DNA from: Bacteroidota bacterium
GTDB taxonomy: Bacteria > Bacteroidota > Bacteroidia > AKYH767-A > OLB10
Reading direction: 5' to 3'
Assembly (NCBI GenBank): GCA_016713925.1
Contig: JADJOH010000007.1
Location: forward strand, 1,227,501-1,291,500
DNA length: 64,000 nucleotides
Positions 18,544-27,148 of this stretch are shown here, one piece after another. The notes under the pieces were generated by a model. That model saw only the letters and a list, made by a program, of their open reading frames with translations, searched no databases and was not told where the DNA came from. The first letter of the stretch is position 1. Every line of letters starts with the position of its first letter. Made by a program: the position numbers and the translations under genes.

Positions 18544-19544
18544 AACATTTCATACTCGTCCTTGAGTTGTAAGGTAACCGGCGTTCCCAGACTGGTATCA
18601 ATCCATGTATTGGTATATTCGATTCTGATCCGGTCAATCGCTCCGGGAATTATCACTCCGGCACCCTGAAAAGTATGGGGTAAACTATCGATGGCGGTTA
18701 CACAGGTGAAGGTTTGTGAAGGCAAATAAATGCTGTCTTTTGCCGGATCATAGGTCAGAATGGCATTGGCATAAAAGCAATCTGAGATTTTAAATATCGT
18801 GATCTGATTGTTTGTATTAACGGATGCTGAAACCGTAGTGATCCAGTTTCGCATAGCCAGAGTTTGCAAATCGGTAGTGGTGGCATTGTATTGACCACTT
18901 AAAAAATTAAGACTGTTTCTGACATTCACCGTCCGCACCACACTGTCTTTAAGACCTTCGGAATCGGTAACCACATAGGAAAGAAAATACTGCCCTACAG
19001 AATCCACATTTACAGTTCCGGAACTGGTGACCTGCGCTGTCAAATCTCCATCTTCCTCATCTCCTGCAATCCAGCCGGGTTCAACAAATGGAGCATTCAA
19101 TTCATGGATGATATTGTTTCCACCGGTTAAAAATACCCTAGGGGCATTGTTCGGCAACCGGGAAACATATAAATTAAAGGTCTTTATCAGGCTTTTCCCG
19201 GATTCCGTAGTTCCCGTTACGGTAATTACGTAATTTCCGGTATCGGCAATGGCGGTGGAAGTGATCTTTTGGGTACTGGAACCTTCGCCATCCAAAGTAG
19301 CCGGTGAAAATGAAATCGAAGTACCCTGTGGCATTCCTGTTGCAGAAAGGGTGACCTTTTCTTTTGAACCTCCTAAAAAGTAAACACTCACTGTTCGCTC
19401 TAAGGTAACGCCCTGGTAATTGAGAGTGTCTTTCAAGCCTGTAAACTTAAATTCCATCGGACCTAAAGCATCGTCTTCCTCGCAGGAATTTAAAAGCGCC
19501 AGGCAAGTGAAAAAGAATACAGTTAATAGTTGCTTAATTTTCAT
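18540..19544 (-). CDS. Lipoprotein with Ig-like and DUF5011-type domains
   Basis: The 334 residues begin with a lipoprotein signal peptide, MKIKQLLTVFFFTCLALLNSC, with Cys 21 in the lipobox LLNSC followed by acidic EEDD, which in Bacteroidota can direct surface exposure. A beta-sandwich region (about 30-128) is followed by a DUF5011-like domain (about 133-210) with VFLTGGNNIIHEL, PGWIAGDEEDGDLTAQV and GQYFLSYVVTDSEGL. The C-terminal third is a beta-rich region of unknown type. The start ATG overlaps the stop of the upstream prolyl oligopeptidase gene by 4 bases (ATGA type), so the two form an operon. A role as a surface binding partner is an inference. Confidence 0.8.
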   Translation of the reverse strand: MKIKQLLTVFFFTCLALLNSCEEDDALGPMEFKFTGLKDTLNYQGVTLERTVSVYFLGGSKEKVTLSATGMPQGTSISFSPATLDGEGSSTQKITSTAIADTGNYVITVTGTTESGKSLIKTFNLYVSRLPNNAPRVFLTGGNNIIHELNAPFVEPGWIAGDEEDGDLTAQVTSSGTVNVDSVGQYFLSYVVTDSEGLKDSVVRTVNVRNSLNFLSGQYNATTTDLQTLAMRNWITTVSASVNTNNQITIFKISDCFYANAILTYDPAKDSIYLPSQTFTCVTAIDSLPHTFQGAGVIIPGAIDRIRIEYTNTWIDTSLGTPVTLQLKDEYEMF

Positions 19545-21640
19545 AATTTCATTCCAAGGTTATAGAACAGGAAAGCGAAGATATCACTTTGTTCATCAAT
19601 TAATTTTCCGGTGGGCTTTCCGGCGCCATGTCCGGCATTTACATCTACCCGAATAAGGACAGGATTTTCGCCTTTTTGAACTTCCTGCAATCTCGAGATA
19701 AATTTAAATGAATGTCCGGGCACCACTCGATCATCATGGTCGGCAGTGGTGACAAGAGTAGCAGGATATTTTTTACCCTCTTTGAGATTGTGCAAGGGCG
19801 AATATTTTATCAATGCTTTAATTTGCTCCGGATCGTCACTGCTGCCGAAATCGGACGTCCATGCCCAGCCTATGGTAAATTTCTGAAAGCGGAGCATGTC
19901 CATTACACCCACAGCAGGTAAAGCAACTTTGAACAATTCCGGGCGTTGCGCCATTACAGCTCCCACCAATAATCCACCATTGGACCTTCCACTGATAGCC
20001 AATTTCTCCGGAGACGTATATCCTTCCTGAATCAGGTACTCGGCTGCTGCTATGAAATCATCAAAAACGTTTTGTTTCTTTGCTTTGGTCCCGGCTTCAT
20101 GCCAGGCAGAGCCATACTCTCCACCTCCACGCAAGGAAGGCATAGCGAACAATCCTCCATTTTCAAGGAATACCAATCGCTCCGGTTTAAATTCAGGTGT
20201 TTTAGAAATATTGAATCCACCATAACCAAAGAGCAGAGTAGGGGTAGACTTCTCAGGTTTCATCCCCCGCTTATGCACTAAAAACATAGGAATCTTAGTG
20301 CCATCCTTGCTGGTATAAAAGACCTGTTTCGTCTCAAAATCATACGGGTTAAACGGCAATTGACTTTTAAATTGCACGCCCAGTTTAGAGGACGATAAAT
20401 TATAACGATAGACGATGCCGGGTGAAGTAAAAGTAGAATACGAGAAAAAGATCATACTGTCTGCCACGGAACCCGTAAGATCATCTATGGTTCCCAAACC
20501 GGCGAGGGGAATCTCTGTGGTTTTTATACCCGATGGCTTGAAGACATACAATTTACTCACCGCATCCTTCATATAATGTCCCACGATATTCTTCCAGCAC
20601 ATTTTGGCATCTCTCAATATTTCCGTTTGTTCCGGAATCAGGTCTTTCCAATTGACCGGCTGGAAATTTTTGAAATCAATCCCGATCACCTTTTTTCTTT
20701 CGGCTTTGTAATTGGTCATAAACACCAACTGATCTCCAATATTTCCGAGTAAATCAAAATCATTTTCAAACGATTTCACGATTTGCACAATACCGCCCTT
20801 ACCTGATTTCAAATCTTTTACATACACACTATTTCCTGAAGTGGATTCGTGACCGCTAATTACCAGAAATCGCTGATCATCGGTCACCGTTGCTGAGAAA
20901 TTACGAAGCGGATGTTCTTTGTCTTCCCAAATCAATGAATCCTGTTCTTGCGGTGTATTCAGCGTGTGATAATAAATTTTATGATACTCATTTTTAGCAT
21001 TGAGCTGGTCTGTACTCGCATATCTGCTGTAGAAAAACCCCTCTTTAAACCAGGCGATATTACTGAATTTTACGCCTTTAAGTACTTCCGGAAGCGACTT
21101 CATGGTTTTGACCTCCTTGATCCGGATATCGTTCCAATCGCTGCCTGCCTCTGAGACCTGAAAGGCGAGGTATACACCATCAGAAGAAGGAACCGTTTGA
21201 GTTAAGGCAGTAGTACCTTGCTTAGAAATTAAATTGGGATCGAAATAGGAGTAGGGCACGAAATCAACTCCTTTCATAAAGAATAAAACAGGTTGGTTTT
21301 GAACTCCATCATGGCGATAATAAAAATAACCCGTTCCACAACGAAATGGTGCCTTATAACTGATAAAACTCCAGAGTTGCTTCATTCTTGATTTTAAAGA
21401 ATCTCTGAAGGGGATTTGTACCAGGTATTTCTCGGTAAACAGATTTTGCTTCATTACCCAGGCCTTGGTCTCGAGCGAATGATCATCTTCCAACCACCGG
21501 TAGGGATCTTCGACAAGAGTACCGAAATAATCATCTTTCTGTTCTGCTTTTTTTGTTTCAGGGTAGATGAATTCCTGACTAAACAGCACATCAATGGTAA
21601 AAAAGGAAAGTAGGGCACTAACAATAATTGCTTTTTTCAT
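19541..21640 (-). CDS. Prolyl oligopeptidase family serine peptidase (S9A), secreted
   Basis: The 699 residues start with a signal peptide (about 1-21, ending VLFSQ) and continue with the S9A beta-propeller domain (EDPYRWLEDDHS is the usual entry). The C-terminal alpha/beta hydrolase domain has the catalytic Ser near 553 in SGRSNGG, Asp near 637 in ADHDDRVV and His near 671 in NAGHGAGKP. The loop PSLRGGGEYGSAWHEAG is typical of prolyl endopeptidases. The enzyme cleaves after proline in short peptides, here in the periplasm, which fits with peptide importers of the POT family nearby. It is translationally coupled to the lipoprotein gene downstream. Confidence 0.93.
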   Translation of the reverse strand: MKKAIIVSALLSFFTIDVLFSQEFIYPETKKAEQKDDYFGTLVEDPYRWLEDDHSLETKAWVMKQNLFTEKYLVQIPFRDSLKSRMKQLWSFISYKAPFRCGTGYFYYRHDGVQNQPVLFFMKGVDFVPYSYFDPNLISKQGTTALTQTVPSSDGVYLAFQVSEAGSDWNDIRIKEVKTMKSLPEVLKGVKFSNIAWFKEGFFYSRYASTDQLNAKNEYHKIYYHTLNTPQEQDSLIWEDKEHPLRNFSATVTDDQRFLVISGHESTSGNSVYVKDLKSGKGGIVQIVKSFENDFDLLGNIGDQLVFMTNYKAERKKVIGIDFKNFQPVNWKDLIPEQTEILRDAKMCWKNIVGHYMKDAVSKLYVFKPSGIKTTEIPLAGLGTIDDLTGSVADSMIFFSYSTFTSPGIVYRYNLSSSKLGVQFKSQLPFNPYDFETKQVFYTSKDGTKIPMFLVHKRGMKPEKSTPTLLFGYGGFNISKTPEFKPERLVFLENGGLFAMPSLRGGGEYGSAWHEAGTKAKKQNVFDDFIAAAEYLIQEGYTSPEKLAISGRSNGGLLVGAVMAQRPELFKVALPAVGVMDMLRFQKFTIGWAWTSDFGSSDDPEQIKALIKYSPLHNLKEGKKYPATLVTTADHDDRVVPGHSFKFISRLQEVQKGENPVLIRVDVNAGHGAGKPTGKLIDEQSDIFAFLFYNLGMKL

Positions 21641-21771
21641 GTTGTAAGTTGAACCGGTAAAATAAAATCATTTTTTGTGATTAGAAGGTGAAAATGACAA
21701 AGTATCACTGAAAAATTACAATAAATTGAAAATTAATCCCTGATTCAAATAACTGCTGTACTGATCCGTCC

Positions 21772-21779
21772 TACATTTG
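21772..21779 (+). promoter_or_regulatory. Candidate -7 box of the GNAT-like gene
   Basis: TACATTTG matches TAnnTTTG and ends 10 bases before the ATG at 21790. A clear -33 element is not visible. Confidence 0.4.
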
Positions 21780-21789
21780 CTTCCTCTTT

Positions 21790-22977
21790 ATGTTCGATAA
21801 ACAAACCACCATTCTTTCCGATCGCATAACAATTCACAGTCATTTCAAAGAACTGTTCGGGAATACTCCTCCTTTTCATTCCTTTTTTTTGCAGAAAGAA
21901 TACCTGGAGGCTGTTGAAGAAGCTGCCATTCCGGGAGTGGAATATCGATATATTCCTTACCTGAAGCAGGGAAAAGTAGAAGGATTGTATTATTTTCAAA
22001 TCATCAATTTATCGGCTCAGGAACTGGGGCAAATTGTGCATTTTGAGCCTTACAACAAGTTACTTTCCGGTTTATCGATGCTGCTGCAGAATTTGCTTTT
22101 CGGCGTTAAAAAAGATAAACCACATTACCTGATTATATCCGGAAGCATGTGTTTAAGCGGGGATTATGGTATAGGGAGATTATCTTCTGACGATAAGTCC
22201 ATCTATGCAAATTTTCCGCATGCATTAGCCCAGCTTCGTCATGAATTGGAGCGAAATGGTAAAGTTGTAGCTGAGATTATTAAGGATTTTCCTGTGGATT
22301 CCGACCCACTTCATACTATTCTAAGGCCATCGTACTACCATCATTTGGCGATGGATCCCATTATGAAGATGGCCATTCGACCGGAATGGGGGTCCATTTC
22401 GGACTATGTGGATGCTCTCAGCTCAAAATACCGTCAGCGCTTTAATCAGGCGAAAAAAAAACTCGGACATTGTGAAGTACGTACCCTTGATACTCCATTT
22501 ATAATCGAAAACCGGGAACGGATAAATGAATTGTACACTGCTGTCCAGGAAAAATCTCCGGTAAGAATTATAAAACCGGATGTCAATTATATCATTTCGC
22601 CTTCGAAGCATTTAGGAGAAAAAGTCGATATCAAGGGACTATTTTATAACAATGAGTCGATCGCATTTTTAATAGGAATTCAAGACGAGGATCATTTCGA
22701 GGCTCACCATATTGGTATTGATTATCATCACAATAAGGAGTTTTCATTGTACCTGAACATCCTCTACCTCTACATCGAAATGGCCATTGATGTAAAAGCC
22801 CGGGTCGTGTCATTTGGTCGGACCGCACTCGAAATGAAAACAACAGTAGGGGCGGTCAGTTATCCTTATAATGCCTATATAAAGCTAAATAACAGACTGT
22901 TAAACGGCGTTTTAAAGAAACTACTACCTGAAAACATTTCAGAGGACTGGATTCCCAGAGATCCCTTCCGGCAATAA
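21790..22977 (+). CDS. GNAT/FemAB-like acyltransferase fold protein of unknown substrate
   Basis: This 395-residue protein has the layout of the peptidoglycan-bridge/GNAT family: an N-terminal half with FLQKEYLEAVEEAAIPG and GLYYFQIINLS, then YVDALSSKYRQRFNQAKKKL (about 208-227), the basic helix that in relatives precedes the second acyltransferase domain. The second half has IKGLFYNNESIAFLIG and HHIGIDYHHNKEFSLYLNILYLYIEMAI, like the strand-helix unit that binds acyl-CoA or aminoacyl donors in GNAT domains. No signal peptide is seen. Related proteins are often annotated 'GNAT family N-acetyltransferase' in Bacteroidota. Function stays open. Confidence 0.6.
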   Translation: MFDKQTTILSDRITIHSHFKELFGNTPPFHSFFLQKEYLEAVEEAAIPGVEYRYIPYLKQGKVEGLYYFQIINLSAQELGQIVHFEPYNKLLSGLSMLLQNLLFGVKKDKPHYLIISGSMCLSGDYGIGRLSSDDKSIYANFPHALAQLRHELERNGKVVAEIIKDFPVDSDPLHTILRPSYYHHLAMDPIMKMAIRPEWGSISDYVDALSSKYRQRFNQAKKKLGHCEVRTLDTPFIIENRERINELYTAVQEKSPVRIIKPDVNYIISPSKHLGEKVDIKGLFYNNESIAFLIGIQDEDHFEAHHIGIDYHHNKEFSLYLNILYLYIEMAIDVKARVVSFGRTALEMKTTVGAVSYPYNAYIKLNNRLLNGVLKKLLPENISEDWIPRDPFRQ

Positions 22978-23086
22978 TTTTTCACGTTCATTTTTTCAAT
23001 GTTCATCAAGGATTTTACTTGTTTGGTAAAAAAGTAAAAGTAGTAAGTGGCAATGCGATGTAATTTGCAGGCAACCTGAAAACAAC

Positions 23087-23461
23087 ATGTTGTCCAAACC
23101 TTTCTATTTCCTAATGGTTGCCTTAATTCTTGCAACTATGTACAGCTATGGAAAGGCGGATGGAGTACGGCATATCCCTAATGTGCTCAAATTGCATACG
23201 GAGCAAATTACTTCTGCCTATCCCAATCCATTCACGGATAACACAACAATATTCTATATGGCAGATCAGGATGCCTTTGTTCGGGTAAAACTATTCAATA
23301 ATCTGGGTGGATTTATGGGACAAATATTTGATGACCTTGTAGAAAAAGGGGCTACCTACCAGTTCGAACTGGATGGAAGTAAAATGGCACCCGGAGTTTA
23401 TTTCTACACAATAGAGACGGATAAAAATGTATTACATCGGCGCATAGAACTGGTTCGCTGA
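23087..23461 (+). CDS. Short secreted protein consisting almost only of a T9SS type A sorting domain
   Basis: The 124 residues hold a signal peptide (about 1-22), a spacer of roughly 20 residues and a C-terminal type A sorting domain. That domain shows AYPNPFTDNTTIFYMAD (the YPNP start), VRVKLFNNLGGFM, a Gly/Ala-rich middle and MAPGVYFYTIETDKNVLHRRIELV at the end, the usual GVYxYxI...K hallmark. T9SS uses this domain to carry cargo across the outer membrane, after which it is normally removed. Here there is almost no cargo. It could be a degraded gene, an anchor-only protein or a source of a small secreted peptide. Confidence 0.85.
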   Translation: MLSKPFYFLMVALILATMYSYGKADGVRHIPNVLKLHTEQITSAYPNPFTDNTTIFYMADQDAFVRVKLFNNLGGFMGQIFDDLVEKGATYQFELDGSKMAPGVYFYTIETDKNVLHRRIELVR

Positions 23462-23640
23462 GTAAAAAGATGTGTTTTATGGTTTGATTGGGTAAACGGG
23501 ATCTCCTTGAGGGATCCTGTTTGCGTTTCAGGAAGTTCTTAAAAACAGCATAAAATGACCGGATTTTAATAGTTAAAACTTATTCCTGATTTTCTGTTAT
23601 TAAAAATTCAATTTCACTAGTAAAAAGCAGGTAAAATTCA

Positions 23641-23648
23641 TAACTTTG
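23641..23648 (+). promoter_or_regulatory. TAnnTTTG -7 box of cmk
   Basis: TAACTTTG ends 6 bases before the cmk ATG at 23655. A transcript starting at the usual distance from the box would begin at or next to the A of the ATG. Confidence 0.5.
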
Positions 23649-23654
23649 TATCGC

Positions 23655-24377
23655 ATGAATCCCTATCTTATCATTGCCATTGATGGTTATTCTTCTTGTG
23701 GCAAGAGTACTGTGGCCAAGGCTTTGGCTCGTAGATTGGGGCTCCATTATATCGATTCCGGGGCCATGTACCGAGCAGTGACCTTGTATTTTCTTCAAAA
23801 CAACATCCCAATTCCTTCCCCGGAAGAACTGCATGATTTCACGTACGATTACAATGCTATTCTGGATAAGATTCATATTTCATTTAAATACAATCCCGAT
23901 TCCGGCTTTAGCGAGGTCTACCTAAATGGGAAAAATGTAGAGGAAGAAATTCGCTCGATGGAAATAAGTGAACAAGTGAGTCATGTAAGTGCATTGAAAG
24001 CCGTTCGTAAACGCCTCGTTAAATTGCAACAACAAGCTTCCAGAGAAGGTGGCCTGGTGATGGATGGAAGGGATATCGGCACCACTGTTTTCCCGGATGC
24101 AGACCTTAAGATTTTTATGAAAGCGGATCCAATGGTCAGATCAGAGCGCAGGTATAAAGAATTGTCAAACAAAGGTTTAAAAATTTCACTTGAAGAAGTA
24201 ATTCAAAACATAGTCGGACGAGATTATGAAGATACTCATCGGGAAGAAAGTCCACTCCGCAAAGCTGCTGAAGCCATAGTACTCGATAATACTTACTTGA
24301 CACAAGAAGAACAAGTCGAATTTGTTTTGGAAGAGGTAGCCAAACTTTCCAAGAAACCCCGTCCGGCTTCAGTATAA
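23655..24377 (+). CDS. cmk: (d)CMP kinase
   Basis: Cytidylate kinase transfers phosphate from ATP to CMP or dCMP. The 240-residue protein has the P-loop IAIDGYSSCGKSTVAKAL at the N-terminus, YIDSGAMYRAVTLYF for substrate binding, the catalytic-core motif GLVMDGRDIGTTVFPDADLKIFM and the lid region RSERRYKEL. The final segment carries REESPLRKAAEAIVLDNTYLTQEE. I chose ATG 23655 over a TTG at 23646 because that TTG lies inside the -7 promoter box and the family starts with this strand. It leads a housekeeping block with ispH 45 bases downstream and rpsA further on, an order seen in other bacteria where cmk and rpsA are neighbours. Confidence 0.92.
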   Translation: MNPYLIIAIDGYSSCGKSTVAKALARRLGLHYIDSGAMYRAVTLYFLQNNIPIPSPEELHDFTYDYNAILDKIHISFKYNPDSGFSEVYLNGKNVEEEIRSMEISEQVSHVSALKAVRKRLVKLQQQASREGGLVMDGRDIGTTVFPDADLKIFMKADPMVRSERRYKELSNKGLKISLEEVIQNIVGRDYEDTHREESPLRKAAEAIVLDNTYLTQEEQVEFVLEEVAKLSKKPRPASV

Positions 24378-24422
24378 ACAAAATCGTCTATTAGACGTTG
24401 TAAATTAAAGGTGAATGAACTC

Positions 24423-25315
24423 ATGAAAATCAATATCGACCCGAATTCCGGTTTTTGTTTTGGAGTTGTTTATGCCATCCAAATGGCAGAAGATGAACTC
24501 GACAGAACGGGTAAATTGTATTGCCTCGGGGATATTGTGCACAATGGGGAAGAAGTAGAACGGTTAAAAGCGAAGGGGCTGGAAATAATCAACCACGAAC
24601 AACTGGCAGGACTCAAAGACTGCAAGGTGCTGATCAGGGCACACGGTGAGCCTCCATCTACTTATCAACTTGCCCTTCAAAATAACATAGAATTAATTGA
24701 TGCTTCTTGTCCGGTAGTTTTGAAATTACAACATCGGGTAAAGACCAGCTTTGAAGATATTTTGCTGCATGGGGGCCAGATTGTTATCTACGGTCAGCCC
24801 AGACATGCAGAAGTAAACGGTTTGATCGGTCAGACCAATGGACAAGCTATTATAGTTTTTTCAGAGGAAGACCTGAATGCCATCGACTACAGCAAGCCGG
24901 TACATTTCTTCTCCCAAACCACCAAAAGCACTGCCGGTTTTGAAAAGATGGAGCGCCTCATTCAGGAACGATTTGTAAGTTTTAAAGGTTCACTTGAAGA
25001 AGGGGATTTCATCTCCAATGATACACTTTGCCGTCAGGTATCTAACCGCGAACCACAATTGAAAAAGTTTTCTGCAGCTCATGATGTTATCATTTTTGTA
25101 AGCGGGAAAAGAGTTCCAACGGGAAGGCCTTGTATTCTGTATGTAAAGCTATCAATCCCAATTCCTATTTCATTTCAAATACTGACGAATTGGAAGAGGA
25201 TTGGTTCACTGATGCGGCTACTGTAGGCATAGCCGGGGCCACCTCAACTCCCTTATGGTTGATGGAAAAAGTGGCTGCAGCAATTCAGAAGACCAGCATT
25301 TCTACAGTGATTTAG
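24423..25315 (+). pseudogene. ispH: 4-hydroxy-3-methylbut-2-enyl diphosphate reductase, one-base frameshift
   Basis: IspH is the [4Fe-4S] enzyme of the last MEP-pathway step, making IPP and DMAPP. All three cluster cysteines are present: SGFCFGVV, DASCPVV and NDTLCRQV. RAHGEPP and QTTKSTAGFEKM are also in place. After FVSGK the frame shifts at the A run 25107-25110. One more A gives FVSGKKSSNGKALYSVCKAINPNSYFI and then the normal end, TVGIAGATSTPLWLMEKV, in the next frame to 25315. The repaired length is 297 residues. ATG 24423 is preferred to the GTG at 24411, with AAAGG about 10 bases upstream. Since the gene is expected to be essential, a sequence error is the likely cause. Confidence 0.9.
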
Positions 25316-25619
25316 TTTACACTTCCAATTAATTTTTAATCTTTCTAATTATACTCTTGTAACTAACGGTTAGAAGAGTAGAATTTCTTTAATTGCCATT
25401 TATTCCCGCTCAACACTCATTTACCCCTTTTCGATAAAATAATTAAACCGGACTGTTGCGCGCCTCCTACATTTCCATCAAGTTACAAACATGGCTCAAC
25501 GTAAGTTGATTTTTTAGAAAAAAGTAGCAATTTCTATCTGATATAATAAGCAATAGCTGTTTGTAGAAATAGATGCAAGCGTAGAAAAATAAATCAATAA
25601 CAAACTAAAACCCAAAACA
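25316..25619. other. Intergenic region before the T9SS cytochrome-like gene
   Basis: About 300 AT-rich bases. A short inverted repeat (TACTCTT near 25361 with AAGAGTA near 25373) lies soon after ispH, without a convincing T run. No ORF or clear promoter box was found. Confidence 0.4.
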
Positions 25620-26942
25620 ATGAAAAAGTATTCACTCTACTTCTTACCTCTGGTCATAATCGTTATGACCAGTTCTATCTTAAGTGATAATGGCAAGGCC
25701 GGGAAAACCGGTTCACCCGGAGAATTAACGTGCAGGGATTGCCATGGCGACTTTGCTGCAAATGCAGCCGGAGGTTCTATAGCAATTTCAAACACCGGAA
25801 TGACGAACTGGCAATATGTCCCGGGTCAAACGTATCCCATCACGGTAACTATTGCCCGAACCGGCATGAGCTTATTTGGACTTGGTGTAGAATGCCTCAC
25901 GGCTACCAATACAAATGCAGGAACATTTATCATTACCAATACAGCCTCAACGCAGCTAAAGAGTGCCACGGTGAGCGGTGTCAACAGAGTAAATGTTGTA
26001 CATCAACTCAATGGTGGAGCAAGTACCAACTCTAAAGCATTTACCTTTAACTGGACAGCTCCGGCAGCAGGAACAGGCACGGTTAAATTTTATTTTGCCG
26101 GAATTGCAGGAAATAACGATGGTAATGAAAGTGGCGACTATGTGTATAACAGTGTCCAAATAGCCACTGAACTTCCATGCGCTGCTCCGGCTACACCGGG
26201 TACAATTAAAGGTGCTGCTTCAAACAACTGCGGAATTAGCACCAAAACGTATTCAATCACTGCTGTTCCTACGGCCACCAGTTATGTCTGGAGAACAGAT
26301 ATTACAGGTGCCACCATCAACGGACAAACCGGAAATGTAACGACTACTGTACCCAATGTCAGCCTGACATTTCCCTCAAATTTTGCCAATGCAAAAATTT
26401 ATGTGAAAGCACAAAATAGTTGTGGGGCCAGTATAGAAAAATCAAAAACACTTTCTTCTAAACCCGCCGTTCCCACTGCAATAACGGGTCCTCTGGCGCC
26501 ATGCAAAAACACCGGCAATTTGTCCTACAGTATTTCTCCGGTAGCGGGTGCTACCTCTTATTCATGGACAGTTCCTGCTACCTTAATGACATTATCTTCA
26601 GGTCAGGGAAGCACAGGCATACTTGCAGCCACTAAAGCTACAACCGGTCCTTGTACCATTAAAGTAGGGTCCACGAATGCTTGCGGCACGAGCGGAAAAA
26701 AATCGTTGGTGGTTAATATTGCCTCCTGTATACGAGAATACGAATTCGTAAACAATGGATTTTACTTTATCGAGGTGCCGAAGAAAATAGACATCTTTAC
26801 TATGGACGGCCGATTAACGAGAACTATCGACCACCCATCCACTGAAATGAGTATTGCTGATCTTCCTTCCGGCATATATCTGGTTTCCATGCAATACGAT
26901 GACCATATTACCACAAAGAAAATAATGGCAGGAGGGCAGTAA
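25620..26942 (+). CDS. T9SS cargo with choice-of-anchor V (Reeler-like) domain and one CxxCH haem motif
   Basis: The 440 residues open with a signal peptide (about 1-22) and then GSPGELTCRDCHGDF, a single c-type haem-binding CxxCH. A beta-sandwich follows (about 45-180) with WQYVPGQTYPITVTIAR, LFGLGVE, AFTFNWTAPAAGTGTVKFYFAG and NGDYVYNSV-like features, matching the choice-of-anchor V/Reeler-like domain. Two Ig/PKD-like repeats (about 185-365) precede a C-terminal type A sorting domain ending LPSGIYLVSMQYDDHITTKKI. The protein is probably exported by T9SS and held on the surface, with the haem in an electron-transfer or sensing role. That last point is inference. It sits between ispH and rpsA. 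Confidence 0.82.
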   Translation: MKKYSLYFLPLVIIVMTSSILSDNGKAGKTGSPGELTCRDCHGDFAANAAGGSIAISNTGMTNWQYVPGQTYPITVTIARTGMSLFGLGVECLTATNTNAGTFIITNTASTQLKSATVSGVNRVNVVHQLNGGASTNSKAFTFNWTAPAAGTGTVKFYFAGIAGNNDGNESGDYVYNSVQIATELPCAAPATPGTIKGAASNNCGISTKTYSITAVPTATSYVWRTDITGATINGQTGNVTTTVPNVSLTFPSNFANAKIYVKAQNSCGASIEKSKTLSSKPAVPTAITGPLAPCKNTGNLSYSISPVAGATSYSWTVPATLMTLSSGQGSTGILAATKATTGPCTIKVGSTNACGTSGKKSLVVNIASCIREYEFVNNGFYFIEVPKKIDIFTMDGRLTRTIDHPSTEMSIADLPSGIYLVSMQYDDHITTKKIMAGGQ

Positions 26943-26960
26943 TCCGGCTAAAAAATGAGT

Positions 26961-27003
26961 ATAAAACCATCGTTGCATTCCTTGAATGTAACGATGGTTT
27001 TAT
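26961..27003. terminator. Strong stem-loop terminator before rpsA
   Basis: A 20-bp arm at 26961-26980 pairs with 26984-27003 around a 3-base loop; only one position is a G-T pair. It ends in TTTTAT and starts with ATAAAA, so it could stop transcription from either side. It isolates rpsA from the upstream T9SS gene. Confidence 0.75.
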
Positions 27004-27071
27004 AATTTCAGACCTGCTCGAAAAAGGTATACTAACCTTATAATCAATTACAAATCAGTCCTTATTTTTCA

Positions 27072-27102
27072 TTTGGTGAATTAAAATCTTTGTTTATCTT
27101 TG
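27072..27102 (+). promoter_or_regulatory. Promoter of rpsA
   Basis: TTTG at 27072-27075 and TATCTTTG at 27095-27102 are separated by 19 bases, the consensus Bacteroidota sigma-ABfr promoter (TTTG-N19-TAnnTTTG). It lies 46 bases before the rpsA ATG and is the best match in the window. Confidence 0.8.
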
Positions 27103-27148
27103 CACTCCCTTTCGCAGGCCATTCCTGCTGATAGGCTATTGTCCAAAG

